Assembly: GCF_002251365.1 (NCBI RefSeq) | Contig: NZ_NPJH01000076.1 | Span: 35,840 to 99,839 of the forward strand | DNA from: Prevotella sp. P3-122 | Lineage (GTDB): Bacteria > Bacteroidota > Bacteroidia > Bacteroidales > Bacteroidaceae | Direction: 5' to 3' | Length of the DNA: 64,000 bases | In this document: piece by piece, positions 25,576 to 36,000 of the stretch | How positions within the stretch are numbered: the first letter of the stretch is position 1 | How the letters are laid out: every line of letters starts with the position of its first letter | Notes under the pieces: generated by a model | The model's database searches: none | What the model was told of the DNA's origin: nothing | The model's input: only the letters and a program-made list of their open reading frames with translations | Position numbers and translations under genes: made by a program

Positions 25576-26049
25576 ATGACTGACAAAAATATAAATATCA
25601 TCCATAGATTTGTTGTGCCGATTATCCATACCATCATTTGGACTATTGGCATACTTTCTTGTTTTCAATTATTATTTGACCAATGGTCTTTTTTGGAGAA
25701 TGTACCTAACGGACATGCCTTTTTAGGTGTTATTACCATATATTTTGTTTATCTAATGGAAATGTTCTTGGCACTATTAGATACGGCTTTGATAAACAAA
25801 GAAGAAAAATTTAGAGCAAATCTGCTGTGTCTGATCGCATGGTTTATAATAAATATAGGCACAACATTTTGGTTGAGTATTTCGTTTATAGGTCACAGCC
25901 TTATGCCCAATGCGTCAAATAATCTTTTGTATGCAATTGTAGCAACGGTTATATTACTGAAGTTATCAGAACTTCTCTTTACTAAAAATCAAGAGTCCTT
26001 TATGCATAAAATGTGTGAGTGCTCAATTAAATCAAGAACTGTACAATGA
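25576..26049 (+). CDS. Four-helix membrane protein of a two-gene module
   Basis: A 157-residue protein with about four transmembrane helices (near residues 15-35, 48-72, 85-108 and 118-135) and a short cytoplasmic tail with two cysteines (MHKMCECSIKSRTVQ). I recognise no family. The stop overlaps the next start as ATGA (26046-26049), so the two proteins are made together and probably interact. The AT-rich composition differs sharply from the mobilisation block to its left, which suggests a separately acquired cassette. Confidence 0.65.
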   Translation: MTDKNINIIHRFVVPIIHTIIWTIGILSCFQLLFDQWSFLENVPNGHAFLGVITIYFVYLMEMFLALLDTALINKEEKFRANLLCLIAWFIINIGTTFWLSISFIGHSLMPNASNNLLYAIVATVILLKLSELLFTKNQESFMHKMCECSIKSRTVQ

Positions 26050-26813
26050 ATATAATAATAATAGTTTTATCCATCCTGTTGATAGGAGGTTTCATTTACT
26101 TGGGTGTCGTTACGTATAATGTACGCAACAATGCTCAAACGAAATTCAAATCTAAATGTGAAACATGTATTTCCAAAGCAAATATTGTTCATGCCGGTTC
26201 TGATACAGGATGTACTCCTATAAATCATACTGTTGCCCTTAAGTCCCTTGGCCTAATTGAATTTAAGGATAATAATGGCAATATTCTCAATCCAAACGAT
26301 TATGATTTGTATCTCGTATCGGGAGAATGCATGCAATATGTAGATATACATCCTAATGATTTAGTTTTTGCCACAAAAGGATTTGATGTAGAACACTATA
26401 ACGGAAAGTTACCTATCATTCTTATATTAAAGAAAGGAGCAAGCGCACCAAAGAACCCTATGTTCTATAAATTACGCCGTCTATGGAGGGTATGTAATTA
26501 CCGCGACAATCTAATGGAGATATTAAAGTCTATACTTCAATCTCCCGAATTTCAAGAAGTGCGCAGACGTCCAAGCTATGATGGCGATGAACAGTTAATA
26601 AACGATTTTTTCGACACTCGCTTGAAAAGATACGAAACTGACTACATTAATTGTGAGTATCCAAATGCAAGTGATGAGAAAATCATTATTTCTACAACGT
26701 TTCATACGGATATAGAGAAAGTTCGATTCTCTATACATCCGATATCAAATATTGTAGGAAAAGTAATAGCTGCATTCCCTATTGATAAGAAATATATAGA
26801 AATAGAGAATTAA
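26046..26813 (+). CDS. Membrane-anchored protein with a possible S24/LexA-like segment
   Basis: A 255-residue protein with one N-terminal membrane helix (MNIIIIVLSILLIGGFIYLG) and a soluble domain. Residues about 97-125 (YLVSGECMQYVDIHPNDLVF, then ATKG) resemble the GDSMxPxxxxGDxV core of LexA/S24 and signal-peptidase folds, with cysteine where the catalytic serine would be. A lysine partner cannot be assigned. The C-terminal part is mixed and unassigned. It is coupled to the four-helix protein. A fold relationship is only suggested, and other roles are open. Confidence 0.5.
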   Translation: MNIIIIVLSILLIGGFIYLGVVTYNVRNNAQTKFKSKCETCISKANIVHAGSDTGCTPINHTVALKSLGLIEFKDNNGNILNPNDYDLYLVSGECMQYVDIHPNDLVFATKGFDVEHYNGKLPIILILKKGASAPKNPMFYKLRRLWRVCNYRDNLMEILKSILQSPEFQEVRRRPSYDGDEQLINDFFDTRLKRYETDYINCEYPNASDEKIIISTTFHTDIEKVRFSIHPISNIVGKVIAAFPIDKKYIEIEN

Positions 26814-26854
26814 GTTTTACTACTGGCTTGTCCTGTCCTATAATAGAAAGAAAA

Positions 26855-26894
26855 GCGAGGCTGTGTTCAAAGTGATACAGCCTCACGTTGTTTT
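26855..26894 (+). terminator. Terminator of the two-gene membrane module
   Basis: GCGAGGCTGT (26855-26864) pairs with ACAGCCTCAC (26877-26886) with one mismatch. GTTGTTTT follows. It lies 42 bases after the stop at 26813. Confidence 0.65.
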
Positions 26895-26974
26895 GTAAGC
26901 AACTGATTATCCTCATATTTCTATTACTCAACGACCAAAAATGTGAAGCGTGAAGCCTCAATTTGACAATGACG

Positions 26975-27006
26975 TTTGGGGATTCCCATAAAAAGCAGTA
27001 CCTTTG
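26975..27006 (+). promoter_or_regulatory. Consensus promoter of a candidate short RNA
   Basis: TTTG (26975-26978), exactly 20 bases, then TACCTTTG (26999-27006): a full match to the Bacteroidales vegetative promoter. No coding start follows within reach; a hairpin and T-run come instead. Confidence 0.65.
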
Positions 27007-27012
27007 CAACAA

Positions 27013-27066
27013 CAAATCCCGCTCGCTTCCCGTAAGATTAGCGTACCCAGCGGGACATTTTTATTT
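27013..27066 (+). ncRNA. Candidate small RNA of about 50 bases
   Basis: From the expected start near 27013, the transcript folds into a stem TCCCGCT (27017-27023) with AGCGGGA (27049-27055) and meets ATTTTTATTTT, a terminator-like end. No reading frame of useful length begins here. It could be a regulatory RNA, or the leader and attenuator remnant of a gene lost when the Rhs region rearranged. No family is recognised. Confidence 0.4.
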
Positions 27067-27192
27067 TGAGCATATAATAGGGCTTCTCCGCCAGTTCCAC
27101 ATATAAGTCGATTGGAAATAGCCCTATAAAAAGCGTCACCTGACTTTTTGGGATCACTTCACTATCAAGGAACGCTTTAATAGTACGTTATA

Positions 27193-27281
27193 CACGAGAC
27201 CGTTGTCGTCCACTGCCAGCAGACGGTTTTCCTCGTCCCAGATGAGCTTGCGCTCACCCGTGCCGGTCTCGTTATGTCCAT
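27193..27281 (-). pseudogene. Relic of a third Rhs cassette
   Basis: About 90 bases closely match the duplicated Rhs sequence (compare the region near 29225-29312). The translation contains GHNETGTGERKLIWDEENRL and then LAVDDNGLVYN, and the Rhs reading frame breaks off on both sides. It is too short to work and has no toxin part. It lies just downstream of the second toxin-immunity pair, as expected for an older displaced cassette. Confidence 0.7.
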
Positions 27282-27295
27282 ATTCGTTTGGCTTT

Positions 27296-27336
27296 ATGAA
27301 AAAATGAGGTGATGTCATTAGAAACATCACCTCATT
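27296..27336 (-). terminator. Terminator of the Rhs locus
   Basis: A perfect 13-pair stem, 27303-27315 with 27324-27336, loop of 8. On the minus strand it is followed by a run of T. It begins 6 bases after the stop of the last candidate immunity gene. Confidence 0.75.
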
Positions 27337-27341
27337 TCTAT

Positions 27342-27773
27342 TTAGCATCCTTTTAAAACTTTGGGATTTATTTTAAGCCAATCAAATAGCTCCCAAATTC
27401 GTCTAATAGGTTCCTCTTCCGATCGTATGCCGTTAACTTCAAAAAGATACCCAAATTTGTTCCATAAGCAACATAAGTATTTTGGACAGCCTCTTTGATA
27501 TAAGCTCGCAGCAAGAGCAAATCGAGTGTAGAGTGTACAGTCATACTGGGTTAGAATTTGAGGAAAAAACTTTACAACCCAGTTGGAGTGTTCTTTCTCA
27601 ATCCAATCCAGTTCAGCATCGCTAATCTCGAATGAATTGATATAAACATCATAGCTCATAAGACGATTTGCCACATAAGCGACTGAATCCGTCTCTAACG
27701 TATCCTGAGCATTTAGCTGTTCGCTGTTGCTTAGAATTATTAGAATTATTATTAAGATACTCAGAATTCTCAT
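27342..27773 (-). CDS. Candidate periplasmic immunity protein of the second Rhs toxin
   Basis: A 143-residue protein with a signal peptide (MRILSILIIILIILSNSEQL, cut after NAQ). The mature part is mixed helix and strand, with W/C-rich stretches (YLCCLWNKFGYLF). I recognise no family. The position is telling: its ATG overlaps the toxin stop as ATGA (27770-27773), the normal arrangement for a toxin and its immunity protein. Export would put it where a wall-directed toxin acts. The pairing is inferred from context. Confidence 0.6.
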   Translation of the reverse strand: MRILSILIIILIILSNSEQLNAQDTLETDSVAYVANRLMSYDVYINSFEISDAELDWIEKEHSNWVVKFFPQILTQYDCTLYTRFALAASLYQRGCPKYLCCLWNKFGYLFEVNGIRSEEEPIRRIWELFDWLKINPKVLKGC

Positions 27774-29728
27774 GGTGTTCTTCTATTATTTGGCGTTACT
27801 GTAATTGGGGCTAATGTTCCACCATTCCAAATATGCTCAACACCAGTATATTTGATACTACCATTTGCAGAATTCACATACTTCCCTGTTGTTACTTCTC
27901 TGGGCATAAGAATTATACGGACAGGTTGTGAGGGATCATTTAAGTCTGGTATTGCCTTGATTAAGGCTTTAACTGGTCCCGTATCTCTACCACTACATGT
28001 GGTTAGACATCCTTGAGAGTCATTAGGCGAATATTGGTGAATAGCAATTCCTTTTCTATCTCCGTCCGGACCATGAATTGTTCGTGTTCCTATCTTATCT
28101 TCTAAATATAGTTCATACGACCCTCCACCATTTCCTTTAGGAGACAAATAATATGTACCTGGTGGACATTCATTATTCTTACCATATCGCTTATCAGAAT
28201 GAACGACAACTGGTTCCTTTGAGGATTTCAAATCATGAGCATCACGAGCAAGCATCATATTATAATCTGGAGTCGGTAGATTGTTACTCGAATTAAGATT
28301 TTGGAATTCTTCCAGACTCATATTCCGATAAACATTGACATCATACATAATATGAGGACCAACCTTTTGACCGTATCCACTTACTACCACTACAGTAGAA
28401 TCTCCGTGAACATCCATCACTTTCATTGGATTACATAGAGAATATGAATATGTCGATATATAAGGATATTTCTCTTCATATCTATCCGTTGACATCCAAA
28501 GGCTAAGACGCGGTTCGTAATATCTCGCACCATAATAGTACATACCTGTCTCCTCGTCAAATTCCTTTGCGTTGAAGAGATAAGGCGTGTTCCATACATT
28601 GTTGCGTTCCTCAATGAACACCTCTCCGAACGGCACATACTCGATGTGCTGCACGACTTCGCCTTCAAGGTTGGTGATGAAGCTGGAGCTTCCGAGGTGG
28701 TCGGGATGGTAGAAGAACTGCAGGTTCTCGTAGTTGTCCGGGTCTTTGAACGACCTTGCAACCGCGCGTGCCTGTGCCTTCCGGGCCTGAGCCATTGCTG
28801 CCTCCATAGAACCGTCGTTGCAGCAGAAGCCTTCACCGTCGGCGTAGTTGTCATTGTCAGTGTCGTTGTAGGGAACATCGAAGGTCTTGTAGTTGTCCTT
28901 GATGACCTGCTGCTGTGCCGCATACTTCGCCTTGTAGTCCACGGAGAGGCCGTCGGTATTAGCACCGGCATACTCTATGCGGCGCGGGTCAGAGCCATAG
29001 GAGGCGAAATCGCCTATCTTCGACACAATTCTCTGCGAACCTGCGTAGATATGCTTGGTGTAGCGGCCGCCCTGGTTCGCCACGAGGTACGGGCTGACAT
29101 AGAGTGAAAACTTCGCCGTGTTGGTGGAGCCGCCGGAGAATACTCCGTTGACATACACCTGGTCGCTCTCGCCGGAAGTCTTGACCGTGCGCTCGCCGTC
29201 GGCATCATACCAGTAGTTGGACACGAAGCCGTTGTCGTCCACTGCAAGCAGACGGTTCTCCTCGTCCCAAATGAGCTTGCGCTCACCAACGCCGGTCTCG
29301 TTATGTCCATCGTTCATCAAGCGTCCGGTATTCACATATACAAGATTTCCGTTCTTGTCGTATGTGTAAACGTGGTTGTTCTCCACGTTGTTCTCTCCCG
29401 GAGTCTCCTCGGTACGGTAATTCACATCCTTGACACTTGCAAGCTGGAACTTCTTTCCGGCTTCAGTACCATATGTGTATGACAGGTCATATCCCACATT
29501 GAGCGTACCGTTGAACTGCACGTTGTCCTGAGTCAGATGCTGGCTCTTGGAAGTGATGCGGTGCATGTTGTCGTAGCCCATGGCGAGGGTGTAGGACGCG
29601 GACTTGCTGTCTGCTCCAGTGTATGTACCCGTTGCAGAAGCGAGGCGGTACAGCCCGTTGTAGGTATAGGCGTGCGACATCTTGCCGTCGGCATTGCCAC
29701 TGGCAGGAAGCGAGGCGTTGTTCGCCAC
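27770..29728 (-). CDS. Orphan Rhs C-terminal toxin cassette
   Basis: A 652-codon frame that begins inside the Rhs repeat region; only a GTG at 29728 serves as a formal start, and there is no promoter or signal peptide. Residues 1 to about 405 are nearly identical to the matching part of the full Rhs protein, including the core motif YYGARYYEPRLSLWMSTD. Residues after about 410 are unrelated to the other copy. This tail contains CPPGTYYLSPKGNGG, RTIHGPDGDRKGIAIHQY and SPNDSQGCLTTC, a histidine followed by an S-x-G-C motif, reminiscent of L,D-transpeptidase-type folds (as in peptidoglycan-targeting effectors). It is probably a silent donor cassette that could be recombined onto the full-length gene. 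The toxin activity is inferred. Confidence 0.7.
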   Translation of the reverse strand: MANNASLPASGNADGKMSHAYTYNGLYRLASATGTYTGADSKSASYTLAMGYDNMHRITSKSQHLTQDNVQFNGTLNVGYDLSYTYGTEAGKKFQLASVKDVNYRTEETPGENNVENNHVYTYDKNGNLVYVNTGRLMNDGHNETGVGERKLIWDEENRLLAVDDNGFVSNYWYDADGERTVKTSGESDQVYVNGVFSGGSTNTAKFSLYVSPYLVANQGGRYTKHIYAGSQRIVSKIGDFASYGSDPRRIEYAGANTDGLSVDYKAKYAAQQQVIKDNYKTFDVPYNDTDNDNYADGEGFCCNDGSMEAAMAQARKAQARAVARSFKDPDNYENLQFFYHPDHLGSSSFITNLEGEVVQHIEYVPFGEVFIEERNNVWNTPYLFNAKEFDEETGMYYYGARYYEPRLSLWMSTDRYEEKYPYISTYSYSLCNPMKVMDVHGDSTVVVVSGYGQKVGPHIMYDVNVYRNMSLEEFQNLNSSNNLPTPDYNMMLARDAHDLKSSKEPVVVHSDKRYGKNNECPPGTYYLSPKGNGGGSYELYLEDKIGTRTIHGPDGDRKGIAIHQYSPNDSQGCLTTCSGRDTGPVKALIKAIPDLNDPSQPVRIILMPREVTTGKYVNSANGSIKYTGVEHIWNGGTLAPITVTPNNRRTP

Positions 29729-29747
29729 CGAGAGGACATTGCTTACA
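28505..29747. repeat. Rhs direct repeat, copy 1 (orphan cassette)
   Basis: About 1.24 kb nearly identical to copy 2 at 30775-32015, same orientation, offset 2268-2271 bases (one codon of difference). The left boundary is the end of the Rhs core. The right boundary is at GCTTACA, six bases before the stop codon of the 91-residue membrane protein gene. Confidence 0.85.
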
Positions 29748-29752
29748 ATATA

Positions 29753-30028
29753 TTATCTTCTGTGTATAAATTTAAATATCCTAAATAATAAAACAGTAGT
29801 CAAAACTACATATAAAATTCCGATGTATGACAAAAATTTGAATAATTCAACAGCTTGTTTTACTTCATTTAAGTCAAAACTAACAGGTTCTTCTGCGTTG
29901 TAAACCTCGACACGATACTTTACAATATCTAAGAAATTAATATAATTGAATGTTAAACACACCAACAGTACGAAATTTATTATTATCCATACTACTATAC
30001 CTATACTATAAGTTGTTATATTTTTCAT
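29753..30028 (-). CDS. Small two-helix membrane protein, candidate immunity to the full-length Rhs toxin
   Basis: A 91-residue protein with two transmembrane helices (about residues 8-32, IGIVVWIIINFVLLVCLTFN, and about 66-85, LSYIGILYVVLTTVLLFRIF) separated by a polar loop of about 30 residues. It lies directly downstream of the full-length rhs gene, separated by a strong hairpin, and directly upstream of the orphan cassette. That is the classic place for the immunity gene of the toxin tip. No family is recognised, so the role is contextual. Confidence 0.6.
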   Translation of the reverse strand: MKNITTYSIGIVVWIIINFVLLVCLTFNYINFLDIVKYRVEVYNAEEPVSFDLNEVKQAVELFKFLSYIGILYVVLTTVLLFRIFKFIHRR

Positions 30029-30042
30029 TATAAATAATTATT

Positions 30043-30075
30043 ATTGTCGGAGGAATAATTTATTCCTCCGACAAT
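30043..30075 (-). terminator. Perfect 16-pair hairpin between rhs and its candidate immunity gene
   Basis: 30043-30058 is the exact inverted repeat of 30060-30075, with one base at the centre. It begins 10 bases after the rhs stop, and the next start codon is 15 bases beyond. There is no proper T-run on the minus strand, so it may be an attenuator or an RNA-stability element and not a full terminator. Confidence 0.55.
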
Positions 30076-30085
30076 GTGTTAGAGA

Positions 30086-33000
30086 TTATTCTTCTGTTTT
30101 AGCTTTAAACTCATTTAAGACTTTTTGGGGATCAATCCTTATAATTTTTCTATCTGCACCAAACCAAGATTTGATATTATCAAATATGATTGCATCTGAA
30201 GTATGTTTAGATGCTCCCAATGGTGAAAAGTCAGTACTGAAAAATGAGGTATCTCCTTCTCCTGCTTGAATCGCTTCGATTGAAATTGTGGTGCAATTAT
30301 TGGTTAATAAATTGTATTCATCAATGACACGCGCATTTTCATTTCCTGCATATTTACCGATAGTCGGTATTTTGTCACTATTGTTGAATTTGTCTTGGAA
30401 AAACTTATCTACTTTAGCGTCTGAACCAGAAACAAACTCGTACACGACTGCCTTTCGGTTATTGATTTGATCCTCAATGAAATTTTTAGCTTCTTGACCC
30501 TTTAATATAATAAGGACACCTTCCCCTGTAGGAGTAGAATTACGAGCTGATGATTTATCTTTACCCAATGCAGCATAACGACCATAAGTATATACAGTTG
30601 TAGTACTACCGCTTCCTGTCGTTACAAAAGTATGTCCCAATTGTTGAAGTTCATAGTAAATTCTCGGTTTATAACCTTCAATATCTATAAACTTTGTAGG
30701 ATTACAGATTACATAACAATATGTACAAACGTTATAATAATCTTCCTGCTTAGGATCCGTACTCGTCCATAAGCTAATCCTCGGGTCATAATATCTTGCC
30801 CCATAGTAGTACATACCCGTCTCCTCGTCAAATTCCTTTGCATTGAAGAGATAAGGCGTGTTCCATACGCTGTTGCGCTCCTCTATGAACACCTCTCCAA
30901 ACGGCACATACTCGATGTGCTGAACTACCTCACCGTCAAGATTTGTGATGAAGCTGGAGCTTCCGAGGTGGTCGGGATGATAGAAGAACTGCAGGTTCTC
31001 GTAGTTGTCCGGGTCTTTGAACGACCTTGCGACAGCACGTGCCTGTGCTTTCGTCCGAGCCATCGCCGCCTCCATTGAGCCGTCGTTGCAGCAGAAGCCT
31101 TCGCCGTCAGCGTAGTTGTCGTTATCCTCGCCGTTATAAGGTACATCGAAGGACTTGTAGTTGTCCTTGATGACCTGCTGCTGTGCGGCATACTTCGCCT
31201 TGTAGTCAACTGACAGACCGTCGGTGTTTGCACCGGCATACTCTATGCGGCGTGGGTCAGAGCCGTAGGAGGCGAAATCGCCTATCTTCGACACGATTCT
31301 CTGCGAACCTGCGTAGATATGCTTGGTGTAACGGCCGCCTTGGTTGGCAACAAGGTACGGGCTGACATAGAGTGAGAACTTCGCGGTATTGGTAGAGCCA
31401 CCGGAGAACACTCCGTTGACATATACCTGGTCGCTTTCGCCGGAAGTCTTGACCGTGCGCTCGCCGTCAGCATCATACCAGTAGTTGGACACGAAGCCGT
31501 TGTCGTCCACCGCGAGCAGACGGTTCTCCTCGTCCCAGATGAGCTTGCGCTCTCTTGTGCCGACTTCATTATGTCCATCCTTCATCATACGTCCGGTGTT
31601 CACATATACAAGATTTCCGTTCTTGTCATACAAATATACGTGATTGTTTTCGATATTATTGTCTCCCGGAGTCTCTTCCGTGCGATAATTCACATCTTTA
31701 ACACTTGCAAGTTGGAATTTCTTACCGGCTTCAGTACCGTATGTGTATGACAGGTCATAGCCTACATTGAGCGTGCCGTTGAACTGCACGTTGTCCTGAG
31801 TCAGATGCTGGCTCTTCGATTTGATGCGGTGCATATTGTCGTAGCCCATGGCAAGGGTGTAGGACGCAGACTTGCTGTCGGCTCCTGTATAAGTACCCGT
31901 AGCGGAAACGAGACGGTACAGTCCGTCGTAGGTATAGGCATGCGACATCCGGCCGCCGGCATTGCCGCTGGCAGGAAGCGAGGCATTGTTCGCCACCGAG
32001 AGGACATTGCTTACAGCGTCGAAGGTGTAGTCGTTGTCCATGATGGCCGTGTTGCCGCTGTTCACCGCAAGGTTGCTCAGGCGACGGCGGTTGTCGTAGG
32101 TGTAGAACGTCTCCGCGCCGTTGCAGTACTTCAGGTAGCTGCGCTGCTCGAACTTGTCGTAGCCTAACTTGGTGATGTAGTCATAGCCGTATGACTTCTC
32201 GCCGCGAACCTTTTCAAGAAGGCCGCCGAGGTTGTAGGAGTAAGTCACCTTTTCCTCGTCGGGATAGATCATCTCCAGGAGGCGGTTGTGGCTGTCGTAA
32301 GTCCACTGGGTGACGTAGGTGGCAATCGCCTGGTTGGGCACGATGAGCGTGCGGCGGGTCTTCGTCACCTCGCCCATCTTGCCGTAGAAGTATTCGATGG
32401 CACCCGTTCCGTCCTCACGCATCATCAGGCGGCCGATGCGGTTGTGCGAGGCATTGCGTCCGCCGTAGTAATACTTCACGTTGTTTTCCGGATGGTCGGG
32501 ATAGCTGATACCCGTCAGACGGTGGTAGTCGTAGGTATAGGTTATCATCTTGCCTTCCTCCGCCATATTCGCCGTCTGCTTGGTGAGCACGTTGCCGAGC
32601 GGGTCGTAGGTGAACGATGTCTTTCCGCTTGCTGGGTGGTTGACCTCCGTGCGGCGGTCGCCCATGTCGTAAACTGATGTCGTCACGTTGCCCTCAGTGT
32701 CCGTCACCCTCACGAGACGCTGGATGCCGTCATATTCAAAGGTGGTGGTAATCTCACCGTCCGGGCCGCTGTGCTGGATGGACTTGAGCGTCTTTCCGCT
32801 GCCGTTGGTGACAGTGGACTGGCTGTTGCCGAGAGCGTCCGTCACCTTTGTCACGAGAGCGTTTGAACCGCTGTCAAGGGTGTATTCTGTGGTCGTCTCC
32901 GATTCGTCAGGCAGTTTCACGCTCAACGCGCGGTCGAGCACGTCATATACCGTTACCGTCGGGGTTACATTGTCAAACGTGGTGCTGAACGAGGTCTTGC

Positions 33001-36000
33001 TGCCCATACCCTCAGTAGTGGGATAGTAAGCCTTTGCCACACGTCCGAAAGCGTCATAGACATTGCGTCCGCTGACAATCATCACGTTCTGGTCGGATGC
33101 ACCGGAACCCTTCGCCGCCGTAGTCACGACACCGTCTTTCTTCACCTGGACGGGACGTCCGAAACCGTCAACGAATGTCACGGTCTCAAGGTCGTCGTTC
33201 GGGTGCTGGATGTCGTAATGCTTGGTCACTGCGTATGCCGGGGCTGTTATACCCGTCTCGCTGAAACCTGCCTTCTGCTGGTATTCAAACGCGATGATGT
33301 AAGGAACACCGGTCGCCAGCTCGTTAGGACCGCGAACCTTAGTCACACGACCGATATTGTCAAGCTCCGTCTCGTAGTAGAAGTTGTTGAGGTCGCGGCG
33401 TTCCAGTGCCATACCATAGCGGTAGTCGAAGTTGCCCGCCTCGCTGCGGTAGCCCCATGCGTCGTCGATACGCTCGACGTACATGTTCATCTCAGGCTCA
33501 TAGCGATACTTGTACCACATACGCTGTCCCGTGCCGTTGGCCGGAAGCGTCTTCTGTATGATGTTGCCGTAGCGGTCATACTTGTAGTCGGTGACAGCCG
33601 TTCCGCTGCCGAGCTGCTGCGACACCTGCGTCAGATGGTTCGGGTACTTCGTGTCGTAAGTTGCCGACACGTTGTGATACATCGAGCCATCACCGCCGAC
33701 AATGGTCACGTTCGTGGGAAGTCCGAAGATGTGCCTGTCAGCATTTGAGGTGTACTGGATGTTCGTCGCATAGTCATAGCTGCCCGAGCCATTGCTGCCG
33801 AGGCTGCCCTTGTCGCTGTAGCGGTAGGACTTCAGCTCTCCGTGGTGGCCGTTGAGGTAATACTCGTTCCATGCCTCGGAAATTACCATGCCCTGCGAGG
33901 TACCCTCGTACTGCTTGTTGGCCGTATAGCGGAGAGGAACGAAAGCCGATGCACGGTCGCTGTAGATAACATCCTGCTTTGTGAAGGAGTAGTTGTCCGC
34001 ATTGGCGGTCATGCTGTATGTGTCATACTCGTTGACAGTCTCGGTGAACTTATTACCTGCTGCGTCAGAGACGTATGAAGCCACAAGGTTGCCGGACTTG
34101 TAGTAGTTGTCAACGGCAAATTCCTGAACGGACTGGCGATATACGCCGTCGCCTTTCTCTGTGTCAAGACTCTTGGTGATGACCTTGCCGAAGCCAAGGA
34201 AGTCACGCTCATGGCGATCACGGAAGCCGTCCGAGTATTCAAATGCCGTTTTCATCAACGGACCATCATCATGGATGCCATCATCGACGGTCAATGCCGA
34301 CATCACCCACTTGCCACCTGGATGCCCGTAGGTCGGGGTCGAGTGCGCGTAATCCAGCTCGAAGCGTCCGCCGATGGAGTTGGTGACGGACTTCAGCATG
34401 TTGGTGCGGCCGATGGCCGAACGTCTTACGGTAAGTTCGCTCTCGCTGTCAGAGGTCACGATGTCAAGATAGCCGTCACCGTCCACATCCTGCAAAGAGT
34501 AATTTGTACGGTTAATGCTGTGGCTCAACGAAACACCGGGATTTGTAGATATTTTCAGAATCGGACCAACGGGTGAAAGAGGAACAGGAATAGACACTGT
34601 AAATGCGACATTTCCACCTTCGGATGTAGAAGCAGACTTGCTTAATGCGTTCGCACCTTGCCATACAAACGGAGTGTCGAATCCTACGCCGGTATTCAAA
34701 GCGACCATGATGCCATTGCCGGATTTCCAAACCTTGTCGGGTAATCCGTCTGAATTGACATCAGTAAGATTGTATTGTTCCTCATTCGCGGAAGTTACTA
34801 TATTATATCCTCCGGCAAAGCTACTTGAACCTTGGTTATATCCGCCACCGACATTTGCCGTATATGACTGGCTCTTGCCACCCTGTATGCGGTCAATATC
34901 CCAGTCGATAGGCTCTGTGAAGGAATAGCCCAAATTTAGCCTAACCTTATTCCCTGATATGATTTTATCAGCAAGGCCATCGCCGTTCACATCAATAAAA
35001 TTCTCAATATTCCAGTCTTCGTTCGATGGTGGGATGCTGAGAGAAGCGGAAATCGACCCCTTCGCCTTATTGCTTGACTCCTGATTGGCGGAGGTGTTCT
35101 TTCCGTTGGCAATCTGTTTAATGGTCGCTACTGCTGAGAGGATAGGATCGCTACCGAGTGCAAATCCCTGAGCCTTACTGCCGCTGCTGACAGTTCCCAT
35201 GCCTTCCAGAGCCTCTCCACTGATACCGCCAAGCGTGTTGGTATATTGGATTTTTCCACCGGCGACAATATCCGGATAGCCGTCACCATTTAGGTCTATC
35301 ATCATGGATTTTGTTTTGCTGTCACCGTTAGCGTCATTGTACGTGAATATGGCACCGCCTTGTACGACATTGTTATGGCTTACCATTTCCTGTGAAATGG
35401 CGACAGCTCCTGTCCCTTGTAGATGCTCACCGGCAAGTCCTGATACGTTTCCGATATTCTCAAACGGATTGGTAAGCACGACATCCTGTTCCGTCAAGCG
35501 TGCTGCGCCCATGTGGGTCGCAGTAACATATATTTCCTCGCGCTGCCCACTCCAACGGTCAATCTTATTCAAGTCTGTGCTTAATGGCGTGAACGCCATT
35601 GTCAATGGGTCAGGCTGCGCATTTTCATCTTGAGGCAAAACGAGCAAAGACTCATTGATTGGCTGTGAATAACGGTTTTCTGATGCGTTATAAACAAAAC
35701 CGCCCCAGCCACGGTATAACGGTCCAAATCCAGTCTGATTATTAACCGCATAAAGGTTCGCACCGGCAGACTGGTATGTCAGAGCCGTTGGAGAACTTAC
35801 CTGAACCGATACATTGGAAATGGAATTGCCCACATAGCTGTCGGCCGAGAATAATTCAAACCATATCTTATCCGTACCAATGTCAGATTTCAAAATGGCA
35901 ATGGAATCATTCGCCACAGCACCGGTAGTCACAGCAAACTTCTTCTTTCCGAGCAGTCTGTCCACAGTCTTTACCGTGAGTGTCAGCTCTCCGTTATAGA

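Noticed and set aside
28646..29107. 153-codon plus-strand frame within the Rhs cassette
   Set aside because: It is the complement of conserved Rhs sequence and recurs only because the Rhs region is duplicated.
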